From: Candidatus Altarchaeales archaeon ex4484_96
GTDB taxonomy: Archaea > Altiarchaeota > Altiarchaeia > IMC4 > QMZM01
Assembly: GCA_002254405.1 (NCBI GenBank)
Contig: NJDH01000003.1
Location: 8,394 to 72,393 of the forward strand
Length of the DNA: 64,000 bases
Direction of reading: 5' to 3'
Under the pieces are notes generated by a model. The model ran no database searches. It was not told where the DNA came from and saw only the letters and a program-made list of their open reading frames with translations. Every line of letters begins with the position of its first letter. The stretch's first letter is position 1. Below are positions 8,314 through 16,291 of this stretch, one piece after another. Both the position numbers and the translations under genes were made by a program.

Positions 8314-10332
8314 ATGTTCAAACCAGTGTCCATGAAGAAGGTTCGATTGGGGGTCTTAGACCGCTACGTTGAGGATGTCATGCGTGAACTCAGCAAAATG
8401 GGGGTCGTTCATATATTGGATATAAAGGACACCAAAATAGAGGTGGAGCAGGAACCCATGGATTCTGAGCAATGTACTGAGCTTTTACGCAGGATAAACC
8501 ATGTTATTGATTTACTGGGCATAACAGAAGAACACGACGCCTTTGGCGAGCTAAAAATCATTGAAGACAAGATTGCGGTAACCGAGAAATCCTCAACCGA
8601 GCAGTTATCGGGGGTGGCAGATAAATTCCAAAAAATCGAAGCCAAAACTCTTGCTGCAAACGATAAGCTCATTGAGTTATCTGCTAGAGAAGAGGAAATC
8701 AAAGGCGATATCGAGCGGCTTAGGGTGCTTAAGGCTGTTGACTTAAAAGCTGATTGGGTTGGGGCTTCAGGGATGCTGGTTACATTATCCGGTCTTCTTG
8801 CACCAGAGTACCGATCTAAACTGGTTGCGAAACTGGATGAAGCCTTCGGGAAGGAGTATATCTTTCATGCCTCAAAGCAGAATATCGGCGGTCTCATACC
8901 CTCTGTCGTTTCAACTCTGATAGAAAACACAGATAAACTGGATGAGCTAATATCTGGCATTGATTTCAGGCCCGTTGCATTAAAAGGTTACGTGGGCGAC
9001 CCCGTTAGAGCCATAGATGAGTTAAACACAGAGCTTGATGACATAAAAAAGGAGAAGGAGAAACTAACGGCAGGGCTTAGAAGTCGAAGCGAACAATACA
9101 GGATTGATTTGCTGGTTATGCGAGAGCTTGTTTTAATAGAGAAAAACATAGATGACGCCGAGAACCTGCTGGGTAAAACAAAAAGGGTTTATGTTTTGCA
9201 GGGCTGGGTTCCTGAAAGAAGCATACAGGATATTTTGCGCAGGATAAGAAAGATAACAGATGAGAATGTGTTCATCAGGGTCGAGAACCCAAAGGAAGAT
9301 GATAGGGTTCCAACCTTTTTGGATAATCCCAGCGTTTTCAAGCCTTTTGAGGTTATTACCTCCACATTTGGCTTACCTTCATATAATGAGCTGGATCCCA
9401 CCCCTGTTCTGGCTTTGACTTTCCCCTTCATATATGGTTTGATGTTCGGGGATGTAGGACATGGTTTCATGGTGGGGTTGATTGGCTTGATTCTTTTTTC
9501 CATGGCCAGTAAGGGCACTAGGGATCTGGGTTTTGTTTTAACCGTTTCTGGTTTGTCTGCGATGGTTTTCGGCGTATTGTATGGTGATTTTTTCGGTTTA
9601 CATGGTATAATTCATCCGGTCTGGACATCACCTCTTGAGGCTCCTACGACCCTGTTGTTGTTTATTTTTGGCGTGGGGATGGTTCACATCGGTCTTGGTT
9701 TGTTTATGGATGTGGTGAAGCTTCTGGCTAAGGGGGAATTACTTCATGCGTTGTTTGAGCCGATAACCAAGCTCTGGCTTTACTATGGTACGGTTGCTTT
9801 TGGTTTAATGAGTTTCCAGTCTTATGGGATGGACGTAATAAGCTGGGTGGGGAATATGGCTTTCCTGCCTCTTATTGTGCTGCCTCTTGTGGTTCTTGCA
9901 TTCTCGGGGGTTCTGGTTCATCTGCCCAGGATTGATGTGAGCAAAATCGGGGCTCAACTGGCTGAGGGGGGCTTTGAGGCGTTTGACACGGTTTTGATTT
10001 TTCTTTCGAATACCTTATCCTATGGCCGTATGTTTGCCTTGTTGCTTGTTCATGCCGGGCTTTTTGTTGCCTTGTTCAGTGTTGTGGGGACGTTTACGGG
10101 CATAAATCATCATAATCTGGTTTTGGGTGAGATGGTTTCTGTTGAGGGTATTATATGGTTTGTTTTTATTTTTATCGGCACTTTTTTGATTATTGGATTG
10201 GAGGGTCTTATTGTTTTCCTGCACACTCTGAGGCTTCACTATTATGAGTGGTTCACGAAGTTTTTTGACGCGGAGGGAAATAAATATCAGCCATTCACAA
10301 TAAAAAGAATATATACTCTGATTGGACGATAA
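8314..10332 (+). CDS. atpI: A-type ATP synthase subunit I (a-subunit)
   Basis: The 672-aa membrane stator subunit of the A1Ao ATP synthase, which carries the ion half-channels and part of the peripheral stalk. The N-terminal 340 residues are soluble with coiled coils (for example ELNTELDDIKKEKEKLTAGL), and the C-terminal half has about eight helices. Conserved segments include VFKPFEVITSTFGLPSYNELDPT, FPFIYGLMFGDVGHG (with the conserved Asp and His) and LSNTLSYGRMFALLLVHAG, which carries the essential Arg in the channel. It starts the operon at ATG 8314 with no evident Shine-Dalgarno sequence. It is followed by subunits K and C only. Confidence 0.95.
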   Translation: MFKPVSMKKVRLGVLDRYVEDVMRELSKMGVVHILDIKDTKIEVEQEPMDSEQCTELLRRINHVIDLLGITEEHDAFGELKIIEDKIAVTEKSSTEQLSGVADKFQKIEAKTLAANDKLIELSAREEEIKGDIERLRVLKAVDLKADWVGASGMLVTLSGLLAPEYRSKLVAKLDEAFGKEYIFHASKQNIGGLIPSVVSTLIENTDKLDELISGIDFRPVALKGYVGDPVRAIDELNTELDDIKKEKEKLTAGLRSRSEQYRIDLLVMRELVLIEKNIDDAENLLGKTKRVYVLQGWVPERSIQDILRRIRKITDENVFIRVENPKEDDRVPTFLDNPSVFKPFEVITSTFGLPSYNELDPTPVLALTFPFIYGLMFGDVGHGFMVGLIGLILFSMASKGTRDLGFVLTVSGLSAMVFGVLYGDFFGLHGIIHPVWTSPLEAPTTLLLFIFGVGMVHIGLGLFMDVVKLLAKGELLHALFEPITKLWLYYGTVAFGLMSFQSYGMDVISWVGNMAFLPLIVLPLVVLAFSGVLVHLPRIDVSKIGAQLAEGGFEAFDTVLIFLSNTLSYGRMFALLLVHAGLFVALFSVVGTFTGINHHNLVLGEMVSVEGIIWFVFIFIGTFLIIGLEGLIVFLHTLRLHYYEWFTKFFDAEGNKYQPFTIKRIYTLIGR

Positions 10333-10403
10333 TACACAATTTTATTCGATTAATATTTTAAAAAAACATAATATTTTAAACAAATAGAGGTGAACGACAA
10401 AAA

Positions 10404-10709
10404 ATGAAGCTAGGAAAGATATTGATGGCATGCACTACACTGCTTTTGCTAGCGGGGATAGTCGCAGCGCAAGAAAACACGGAATCAGCAACACCATCAG
10501 GTAAAGAGATGGCAGCCGCATTGGCTATCGGTGTTGCAGCTCTCGGAGCCGGATACGGTGTTGGCGTAGCAGGCTCGGCTTCGGTTGGAGCCATAGCAGA
10601 GAAACCCGAGGTTTTCGGCAGAGCACTTGTGTTTGTGGCCTTCGCAGAGACAATAGCCATATACGGACTATTGGTTGCTTTAATGATACTCTTCGGAATA
10701 GGTGCCTGA
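10404..10709 (+). CDS. atpK: A-type ATP synthase subunit K (rotor proteolipid c)
   Basis: A 101-aa proteolipid with an N-terminal signal-like helix (residues 1-22, ending VAA-QE) followed by a single two-helix hairpin. Helix one is rich in Gly (GVAALGAGYGVGVAGSASVG); helix two carries the ion-binding Glu in VAFAETIAIYGLLVAL (about residue 82). There is no Gln or Glu in helix one such as completes the Na+ site in many Na+-specific c subunits, so proton coupling is somewhat favoured; that is inference. GAGGTGA at 10387-10393 is a good Shine-Dalgarno sequence 10 nt before the ATG, stronger than that of subunit I, as expected for a subunit needed in many copies. Confidence 0.94.
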   Translation: MKLGKILMACTTLLLLAGIVAAQENTESATPSGKEMAAALAIGVAALGAGYGVGVAGSASVGAIAEKPEVFGRALVFVAFAETIAIYGLLVALMILFGIGA

Positions 10710-10733
10710 TGCATCCTTTCAACAAAATAAAGA

Positions 10734-10770
10734 TGCGCAGATAGTATTTATTCTGCGCAGTCTTGTTTTT
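10734..10770 (+). terminator. Hairpin plus T-rich tract between atpK and atpC
   Basis: TGCGCAGA at 10734-10741 is perfectly complementary to TCTGCGCA at 10752-10759, giving an 8-bp stem with a 10-nt loop. It is followed by GTCTTGTTTTT ending at 10770. It lies 25 nt after the proteolipid stop and before the subunit C start at 10793. It could be a partial terminator or a 3'-end stabiliser that lets more atpK than atpC mRNA accumulate. Confidence 0.55.
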
Positions 10771-10792
10771 ATTACCTAGATTTGGTGAGAAC

Positions 10793-11818
10793 ATGAGTAT
10801 CGCGCAAATAAAAAATTATGCTTACGCCAACGCCCGCATAAGGGCCATGAAAAGCAATCTGTTATCCAAAGCCGATTTAGAGAGGGCTTGCAGGCTTGAG
10901 GATTTAAGCAGCTTCATGGGTTTTCTGGAAGAGCACAGTTATCCGGAGCTCTTTGACATAAAAAAACACACCCAGAAGGTGGTTGAACATGCGTTACACA
11001 CCCATCTTGTGAATAACTCAAACAAAATTTATTCACTCACCCATGATAGAGCCAAGCCTTTTATGGGTGCTAGAACAAACAGAAACGAAATCAACGCCAT
11101 AAAGGGTATAATAAACTCTAAACCCCAGAACAGGGAACCATTTAAGGTTCTTTTATCCAGGAAGATGGCCAACGGTTTCAGCCGGGTAAAAGATGCTAAT
11201 GACATGGAGAAGCTGGTGACCGGTTTCAAGGGGACAAAATACGAGAAAATACTGGAGTCTGTATCAGAGGATTATGCGAAAACAAACAATATTTTCCTCT
11301 ACAGCATTATGCTGGATAAACACCACTTTAGCCTACTCTATGAAACCATGAATCTGCTTGATTCATCCGATAAAAGCAAAGCACGAGATATCATCGGATT
11401 AGAGGTCGATACCTTAAACATCTCAACTGTTTTCAGAACCCTTGGCATGGAGAACTCAGCTGATTATATCATACCCCACTATCATAAACTACGCAGGCAG
11501 TTGATTGATGAGTGTTTGAGGTGCAAGGATGTGGCTGATGTTGTCTCCAAAATGTCTGATACTCAATACGGTGAATTATTGGGTAATGGCTTATCTGTTT
11601 ACGAGAAAACAGGCAGTGTTTTTATCTTTGAGCGGGTGCTGAAAGAAAATCTTTTGCTTGCTAACAGGATGCTTCTTGTAAAAAACATATTCAATATCGG
11701 CGTTTTGCTTGCGTTTCTTAACATAAAAGAGGCTGAGATACTGAATCTGCGCAGAATAGCTGTTGGACTGAACCATAAGCTGCCGGCAGAGGAAATCAAG
11801 GATCTTGTTGTTTACTGA
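10793..11818 (+). CDS. atpC: A-type ATP synthase subunit C (central-stalk socket)
   Basis: Homologue of V-ATPase subunit d / A-ATPase subunit C, which couples the central shaft to the proteolipid ring. The frame opens at 10763, but the ATG at 10793 (MSIAQIKNYAYANARIRAMKS) is preferred: it is preceded by GGTGAG at 10784-10789 and the YAYANARIRAMKSNLLS start is the family pattern. The 341-aa length fits. Three repeated helical domains are suggested by LERACRLEDLSSFMGFLE, TLNISTVFRTLGM and KEAEILNLRRIAVGL. The last 23 nt overlap the convergent minus-strand gene. Subunits E, F, A, B, D and H do not follow here. Confidence 0.9.
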   Translation: MSIAQIKNYAYANARIRAMKSNLLSKADLERACRLEDLSSFMGFLEEHSYPELFDIKKHTQKVVEHALHTHLVNNSNKIYSLTHDRAKPFMGARTNRNEINAIKGIINSKPQNREPFKVLLSRKMANGFSRVKDANDMEKLVTGFKGTKYEKILESVSEDYAKTNNIFLYSIMLDKHHFSLLYETMNLLDSSDKSKARDIIGLEVDTLNISTVFRTLGMENSADYIIPHYHKLRRQLIDECLRCKDVADVVSKMSDTQYGELLGNGLSVYEKTGSVFIFERVLKENLLLANRMLLVKNIFNIGVLLAFLNIKEAEILNLRRIAVGLNHKLPAEEIKDLVVY

Positions 11819-12020
11819 ATCTTTTTGTTGTCCTATACAGGAAGTATATCAACCCAAGGGTTGCTCCCATAAACATGCCCAGGGCTTTAGCGATTTCGTT
11901 AAATAATCCCCCCACCAGATACCCCACCGCTATCAGGATGATTACTGCGCCAGCCAGCTCCACCGCATAAGGCAGGGAGCTGATTATTATTGTTTTGTCG
12001 AATTTGATTTTTTTCACCAT
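11796..12020 (-). CDS. Two-helix AtpZ/AtpI-like membrane protein (74 aa)
   Basis: Small protein with a basic N-terminus (MVKKIKFDKT), two hydrophobic helices and a basic C-terminal tail (YRTTKRFSKQQDP). The layout and the GYLVGGLFNE...LGMFMGATLGLIYFLY pattern resemble AtpZ/AtpI, the small proteins encoded beside F-type ATP synthases. Here the gene overlaps, tail to tail, the 3' end of atpC and overlaps the start region of carS. The resemblance is weak and it may simply be an unclassified membrane protein. Confidence 0.5.
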   Translation of the reverse strand: MVKKIKFDKTIIISSLPYAVELAGAVIILIAVGYLVGGLFNEIAKALGMFMGATLGLIYFLYRTTKRFSKQQDP

Positions 12021-12592
12021 GGTTTTTTCTTCATCTTAAGAGCCCATGCCATGATATTACCAAGAACATGTATTGCGGGGGTTATGAATATCAGAACATA
12101 AAAGCGCGGATAGTCTATTTCACCTAAGAGAAACCATGAGGCCAGCACAGCACCTAAAACGAAATCAAGCTGGTCGAGCAGGGGAGCCGGGTGCCCTCTT
12201 TTTAGACTGGATTGTCTTTTAATAAAGCTTGCGACCATATCCCCTAAAAGCGCCCCCAAGCTGAGAATAAAAGCCAGTTCCACGCTCATATGAGGTAGTG
12301 TTAGCTGGGGTTCATGAAGTATTGACCTCAGAAACAACATGGCTTTTAGGTGAGTATTTTGTTGTATGAATCCCGCTATCGTACCGCCTGCTACCCCAAA
12401 AAACAAACCCCTCCATGTTTTTCCATCCCCCAGTATCCTATGACCCAATAACTTTCTGTTCCCGTCTATTGGTTTCCCCATCCACTCTAGTTCCTTTATT
12501 TTTGAGACATTAACAGGAAGCGAATTAGCAAAATAAGCCGGCAGAATAAACCATGAGGCATCTATTATCCTGATTCCCGTATCCAGAAACAT
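12014..12592 (-). CDS. carS: CDP-archaeol synthase
   Basis: Integral membrane CTP:2,3-di-O-geranylgeranylglyceryl phosphate cytidylyltransferase, which activates archaeal ether lipid for head-group attachment. The family signatures are visible: LPAYFANSLPV near residue 20, GKPIDGNRKLLGHRILGDGKTWRG near residues 40-62, a further LLGDMVASFIKRQ, and RGHPAPLLDQLDFVLGA near residue 140, the CTP/Mg site region. The 192-aa length is slightly above usual. The gene is followed, with overlap, by the small two-helix gene. Confidence 0.92.
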   Translation of the reverse strand: MFLDTGIRIIDASWFILPAYFANSLPVNVSKIKELEWMGKPIDGNRKLLGHRILGDGKTWRGLFFGVAGGTIAGFIQQNTHLKAMLFLRSILHEPQLTLPHMSVELAFILSLGALLGDMVASFIKRQSSLKRGHPAPLLDQLDFVLGAVLASWFLLGEIDYPRFYVLIFITPAIHVLGNIMAWALKMKKKPW

Positions 12593-12641
12593 TCTCTTTA
12601 TTGTAATTATGGAATAAAGAGGTTATAACATAAAACATAAA

Positions 12642-13943
12642 CTAGGGAGTTAGTCTGTGCCTGTCCCTCGGGAAGTAAACCACCTCCCTGATGGATAAAT
12701 CCAGAAGCTGCATCAGCAGTCTATCGATCCCTAAACCGAACCCACCGTGCGGCGGCATCCCGTACCTGAAGCATTTGAGATAGTATTCGAAGTTGTCTGG
12801 GTTAAGGTTATGGTAATTGATTCTTGCCTTTAAAAGAACAGGGTCGTGTATTCTCTGGCTCCCGGATGATATCTCCACACCCTTATATCCTAAATCAAAG
12901 GACCGGGATATTTTTTTGTCATCGGGCATGGTATAAAATGGTTTGCTTTCGAGGGGGTATTTGGTTATGAAATAAATCTCTGTATTGTGTTTTTCTTGCA
13001 TAACTTCCCCGAGCAGTTTTTCCCCTTCAGTGTCTATGTCCTCGCCCCAGGTTATTTTTTTATTTTTTTCGGCTAGTAAATCAAGAGCTGAATCGTATGT
13101 GATTCTTTTTATCGGCAGGGTGGGGTTATTTATTTTTTTATCCAGTATACTAAGCTCTTTCTCACAGCCTGATGCCTCCTTAATCATCTCGCAGACAAGT
13201 TTCTCCAGCACCCTCATCACGTCTTCCTCGTCTTCTATGAATGCCATCTCCAGGTCCACCGCAGACACCTCGTTTAGATGCCTTCTGGTGTCATGTTCTT
13301 CTGCACGGAAATATGTGGTTGTCTCATAGACTTTGTCTAATCCTGTTGCCATCATCATCTGCTTGTATAGCTGGGGGCTTTGAGCCAGAAACGCTTCTCT
13401 GTCGAAATATGATATCGGGAATAAATCGGTTCCTCCCTCAGATGCTGAGGCGATAATCTTGGGGGAACACATTTCAATAAAACCTTTTTCTCCAAGATAT
13501 TCTCTTGCCCTGTTGATTAGTATGCTTCTTATCTTGAAAATAGAGGCTATTTTGGGTTTCCTAAGGTCCATGAACCTGTTGTTTAGACGGGTGTCGGTAT
13601 CGGCTGGCACCTTTCCTGTGACATCAAGCGGCAGGGGGGATTCAGAGGAATTGATTAAAACAATCTTTTCTGGGTTAATCTCCAGCCCGTTGGGTGCTTT
13701 CTGGTTTAATTTAACCCTGCCTTTGACCTGGATAACGGATTCCTTGCTGATTGAGTCAATCACTTCAAGCATTTCATCATCTGTTGCGCCTTTCTTGGCT
13801 GTGACCTGTATGAAGCCTTCTCGGTCTCTTAAAACAAGGAACTTGACTTTCCCCAGATTGCGTTTCTCGTGAACCCACCCACATAATAATACTATCTCAT
13901 CCTCAAGCTTTGATGTTATGTTAGCAGAGTAATGGGTTCTCAT
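12642..13943 (-). CDS. aspS: Aspartyl-tRNA synthetase, archaeal type, probably non-discriminating
   Basis: Class II synthetase of 433 aa with an N-terminal OB-fold anticodon-binding domain (residues 1-105) and a catalytic domain. Motif 2 is seen in TTYFRAEEHDTRRHLNE and motif 3 in GGFGLGIDRLLMQLL, followed by the typical end REVVYFPRDRHRLTP. The two residues known to set anticodon discrimination in archaeal AspRS (Trp26 and Lys85 in the Thermococcus kodakarensis enzyme) appear here as His25 in GWVHEKRNLG and Pro84 in QKAPNGLEI. That combination belongs to non-discriminating enzymes, which also charge tRNA-Asn with Asp and rely on an amidotransferase. The alignment was made by eye. Confidence 0.95.
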   Translation of the reverse strand: MRTHYSANITSKLEDEIVLLCGWVHEKRNLGKVKFLVLRDREGFIQVTAKKGATDDEMLEVIDSISKESVIQVKGRVKLNQKAPNGLEINPEKIVLINSSESPLPLDVTGKVPADTDTRLNNRFMDLRKPKIASIFKIRSILINRAREYLGEKGFIEMCSPKIIASASEGGTDLFPISYFDREAFLAQSPQLYKQMMMATGLDKVYETTTYFRAEEHDTRRHLNEVSAVDLEMAFIEDEEDVMRVLEKLVCEMIKEASGCEKELSILDKKINNPTLPIKRITYDSALDLLAEKNKKITWGEDIDTEGEKLLGEVMQEKHNTEIYFITKYPLESKPFYTMPDDKKISRSFDLGYKGVEISSGSQRIHDPVLLKARINYHNLNPDNFEYYLKCFRYGMPPHGGFGLGIDRLLMQLLDLSIREVVYFPRDRHRLTP

Positions 13944-13946
13944 CTT

Positions 13947-14435
13947 TCAGGCAAAGACTATTTCCATATTTTCTTCTGTGAGGGATTTAATCAGTTTCTC
14001 TATTTCGTTGATGTCCATCCTGAGTTTTTTCCTGTCTTTTTTCTCTATCTTCACTCTCTTGATGATGGATCCGTCTGTCTTGTATACTTTGTTGACGTTT
14101 TTAACCCTTGCTGGGGCGACGAAATCATATAGTATCTCCTCTAGATTGCCTGTTCCGATAACCCTGATTTGTTTGCCTAATGTGTTGGATAGGTGTCTGA
14201 TGTTGTCCCCGCCTTTGCCTATGATTTTACCTATGTTTTTTTTGTCTGTTAGGATTATGATAAAGTTTTGGGTGTCGATTGCTCTCTCAAACCCGATTTC
14301 TCCCTCTCCCAGCTCAAAAAGAAGCTTTGATATTTCAACGTCTAATTCGCTTATTTTACCTTCCTGAAGCTTTGACTCGCATTTGTTGCACAGGACTTTT
14401 GTTTTCGCGCATATATCGCATATTGGTAAACTCAT
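13947..14435 (-). CDS. Zinc-finger plus KH-domain RNA-binding protein
   Basis: A 162-aa protein. The N-terminus has CDICAKTKVLCNKC, a four-Cys zinc knuckle. The middle carries a KH domain with KKNIGKIIGKGGDNIRHLSN (about residues 70-89), whose IGKGG is the GxxG nucleic-acid loop. The C-terminal region is rich in Lys (VKIEKKDRKKLRMDINEIEKL). Proteins of this architecture are conserved in archaea and often annotated as NusA-like or KH-containing putative RNA-binding factors; the exact role is not established. The gene sits directly upstream of aspS (3-nt gap), probably in one operon. Confidence 0.82.
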   Translation of the reverse strand: MSLPICDICAKTKVLCNKCESKLQEGKISELDVEISKLLFELGEGEIGFERAIDTQNFIIILTDKKNIGKIIGKGGDNIRHLSNTLGKQIRVIGTGNLEEILYDFVAPARVKNVNKVYKTDGSIIKRVKIEKKDRKKLRMDINEIEKLIKSLTEENMEIVFA

Positions 14436-14487
14436 TTTTTATTTTACAATAAAATAATGCATTAACCTGCTGGGTGGTTTTTTTTTT

Positions 14488-14673
14488 TTATTCGGTTATT
14501 TTGATGCATCCAACAGGGCAGGTTGTCTCACAGGCACGGCATAAAACACAGGTGTCTACGTTTCCCGTAACCTTTGATTTCTCCTCAACGAGTTCATATA
14601 GTGAAACTGGGCAAACATTAACGCATGCTCCACAACCTATACATCGCTCCCGATCGATTTCTATTCTCACCAT
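14488..14673 (-). CDS. 2[4Fe-4S] ferredoxin
   Basis: A 61-aa ferredoxin with two complete cluster motifs: CIGCGACVNVCP (residues 11-22) and CVLCRACETTCPVG (about residues 42-55). It would serve as a low-potential electron carrier. It is encoded alone between the KH protein and the DUF655 gene, so its redox partner cannot be inferred from context. Confidence 0.93.
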   Translation of the reverse strand: MVRIEIDRERCIGCGACVNVCPVSLYELVEEKSKVTGNVDTCVLCRACETTCPVGCIKITE

Positions 14674-14727
14674 TTTGAACGTGTGGGTGAAGTATTTTAT
14701 TTATTTATATTTCATGTTTAAAAAACT

Positions 14728-15291
14728 TCAGCTTATCTTCATCTCAATGTATGGTACAAAAAGATAGTACTTGCTTTCGTTTTTTAGTTCGTCGATTATT
14801 TTTTCCGCTATTATCTTGGTTGGGTCGGGCATGTTTTTAACCCTCTCCTGGAGGTTTTTGAAGTCCTCAAACGGTTTAATCTCTCTTTCAGTTAATATGT
14901 CTTGTCTGTGTCTTTTACCTATTCTGGGTAGTGTCTCAAGCTTATGGAGTCTGGTGCTTATGATACCCGCCGTGTTGAAGAATTCAATGTATGCTTTTTC
15001 CTTGTCTTTTATTATTTCCATGAGTATTATTTTGAGTTCTGTTTTGGCTGTTGGGGTAAGCCACTCGTATTTGATTCGTCTCTCTATGTGGTCTACTTTG
15101 TCTCTGGTTCCCTCTCCTATGTAAAGCCTGCTCCCTACTTCGAGTTTCATGTCTTTTCTGGGTGCGAGCTCCAGCAACGAAAAATGTTTTTCTCCCACCA
15201 CCTGGGCTATGGGTTTCCTTTTGTGGGGTGGGACCTCTGATTTGCCCATGGGCAGAAAGTCGAGTACGCGAACATATTCGTCCTTTTTCAT
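14728..15291 (-). CDS. DUF655 family putative nucleic-acid-binding protein
   Basis: A 187-aa protein matching the archaeal DUF655 family. The N-terminal beta-rich part includes YVRVLDFLPMGKSEVPPHKR and IAQVVGEKHFSLLEL. The C-terminal part has a helix-hairpin-helix motif in LETLPRIGKRHRQDILTERE. Its position just downstream of Rpb4 is conserved across archaea and suggests a role tied to transcription or ribosome biogenesis; the function is unknown. Confidence 0.87.
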   Translation of the reverse strand: MKKDEYVRVLDFLPMGKSEVPPHKRKPIAQVVGEKHFSLLELAPRKDMKLEVGSRLYIGEGTRDKVDHIERRIKYEWLTPTAKTELKIILMEIIKDKEKAYIEFFNTAGIISTRLHKLETLPRIGKRHRQDILTEREIKPFEDFKNLQERVKNMPDPTKIIAEKIIDELKNESKYYLFVPYIEMKIS

Positions 15292-15333
15292 TTTAATCCT
15301 GTTTATTTATTACGAGAACGATAAAATATCAAA

Positions 15334-15744
15334 CTAGCGGTACTGGTCTAATACATCGATTATTTTTTTTATTTCTTCTTCGTTGTATTTGAACCGCTCT
15401 TTAGCGAAAACAGCTCTTATGTCGTCGACGGTTTCCGGCAGTATGTTGCAGATTTTGATTAGTTGTTCCTCTGACAGTCCCAGATCTAGTTCAGCCAGTT
15501 TCTGCTTCATTTCATTGACTTCTTTGGACGTTAATTTCGATGCTCTTCTGGCGTGCTCTAATGCTCTTTTCTGCTCGTAAAGCATTTCTTTTTCTTCTGT
15601 CTGGTATTCTTTTTCTTTTTTCTCCAGTATTTTTCTGACATCTACGAGGGGTATGTATTTATCGTCTATGATTTCCATTTTATATCTTTTATTGGGTGGG
15701 GGTGAGGTGTTCTGGTTCCTGCGGTATCCTTTTGAGCCCTTCAT
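15334..15744 (-). CDS. rpoF: RNA polymerase subunit Rpb4 (RpoF) with an unusual N-terminal extension
   Basis: The part from MEIIDDKYIPLVDVRKILEKK (ATG at 15678) to the end is a normal Rpb4, which pairs with Rpb7 to form the stalk of the archaeal polymerase. It contains the helical HRDC-like C-terminus LSEEQLIKICNILPETVDDI. The frame stays open to an ATG at 15744, adding 22 residues that begin MKGSKGYRRNQNTSPPPNKR. This extension resembles the basic, SKGYR-type N-terminus of ribosomal protein L21e, which normally precedes rpoF in archaea but is absent here. Neither ATG has a clear Shine-Dalgarno sequence, so I keep the longer form as possible; the certain protein is 15334-15678. Confidence 0.85.
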   Translation of the reverse strand: MKGSKGYRRNQNTSPPPNKRYKMEIIDDKYIPLVDVRKILEKKEKEYQTEEKEMLYEQKRALEHARRASKLTSKEVNEMKQKLAELDLGLSEEQLIKICNILPETVDDIRAVFAKERFKYNEEEIKKIIDVLDQYR

Positions 15745-15774
15745 TTTTTTGTGGAAATAAATATGAGATTACGT

Positions 15775-16209
15775 CTATAAAAGATATCTTTCTTCGATGC
15801 CGTATTGTTTGACGAGTTTTTTGAGGTGTGCTAGATAGAGTTTTGCGAAGGTTTCAATGCTTTCGCGCATTTTTTTGTCTTCGAGTTTTTCCGGGTCGTG
15901 TAGTAATAGAATCAGCCATTGCATGTTTTCAGCCACCTTCAGGTATTTACTCCAGTTGGTTTTTTTCTCCATTCCTTCTTTGAGAACCTCTAGTCTCACA
16001 AGTTCTTTGATGTGGTGTATTATGGTCTTGTTGGAGTAGTCAAGCGATTTAATGAGGTTTTTTTGGTATATTTTTTCTTTAACCCCTTCTTTATCGCAGA
16101 ATTTTTTCAGTATCTGGATTTTTACCTCAGACCCGAAAAGAGATTGTAGGAGATTTATTCTTTCTTCTGTTTTTTTTGGTAAAAATACGATGCATGGGAT
16201 GTGTTCCAT
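15775..16209 (-). CDS. Winged-helix (ArsR-like) transcriptional regulator
   Basis: A 144-aa protein. Residues about 17-85 form a winged helix: LFGSEVKIQILKKFCD, then YQKNLIKSLDYSNKTIIHHIKELVRLEVLKEG as recognition helix and wing. The C-terminal helical part (LHDPEKLEDKKMRESIETF) may dimerise. It is transcribed divergently from the ECF transporter genes across an 82-nt gap with a shared TATA-like element, so it is a candidate regulator of the transporter and the methionine synthase genes. No ligand site can be identified. Confidence 0.72.
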   Translation of the reverse strand: MEHIPCIVFLPKKTEERINLLQSLFGSEVKIQILKKFCDKEGVKEKIYQKNLIKSLDYSNKTIIHHIKELVRLEVLKEGMEKKTNWSKYLKVAENMQWLILLLHDPEKLEDKKMRESIETFAKLYLAHLKKLVKQYGIEERYLL

Positions 16210-16224
16210 TTATTATTTATTTGG

Positions 16225-16240
16225 TTTTAATATATAAAAG
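16225..16240. promoter_or_regulatory. TATA-like element between the regulator and ECF operon
   Basis: TTTTAATATATAAAAG is nearly symmetrical. It lies about 16-31 nt upstream of the regulator start (minus strand), the spacing expected for a leaderless archaeal transcript. It is also about 55 nt upstream of the ECF S-component ATG at 16292, which has its own Shine-Dalgarno sequence. It can therefore serve one or both directions. Confidence 0.45.
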
Positions 16241-16291
16241 ATGAATGTAATAGATAACATAATAGTGTAATAAACTACACAGGTGATTTTT

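Noticed and set aside
10404..10709. Na+-specific proteolipid
   Set aside because: The Gln/Glu that completes the Na+ site in helix one is not visible, although this alone does not exclude Na+; I left coupling ion as uncertain.
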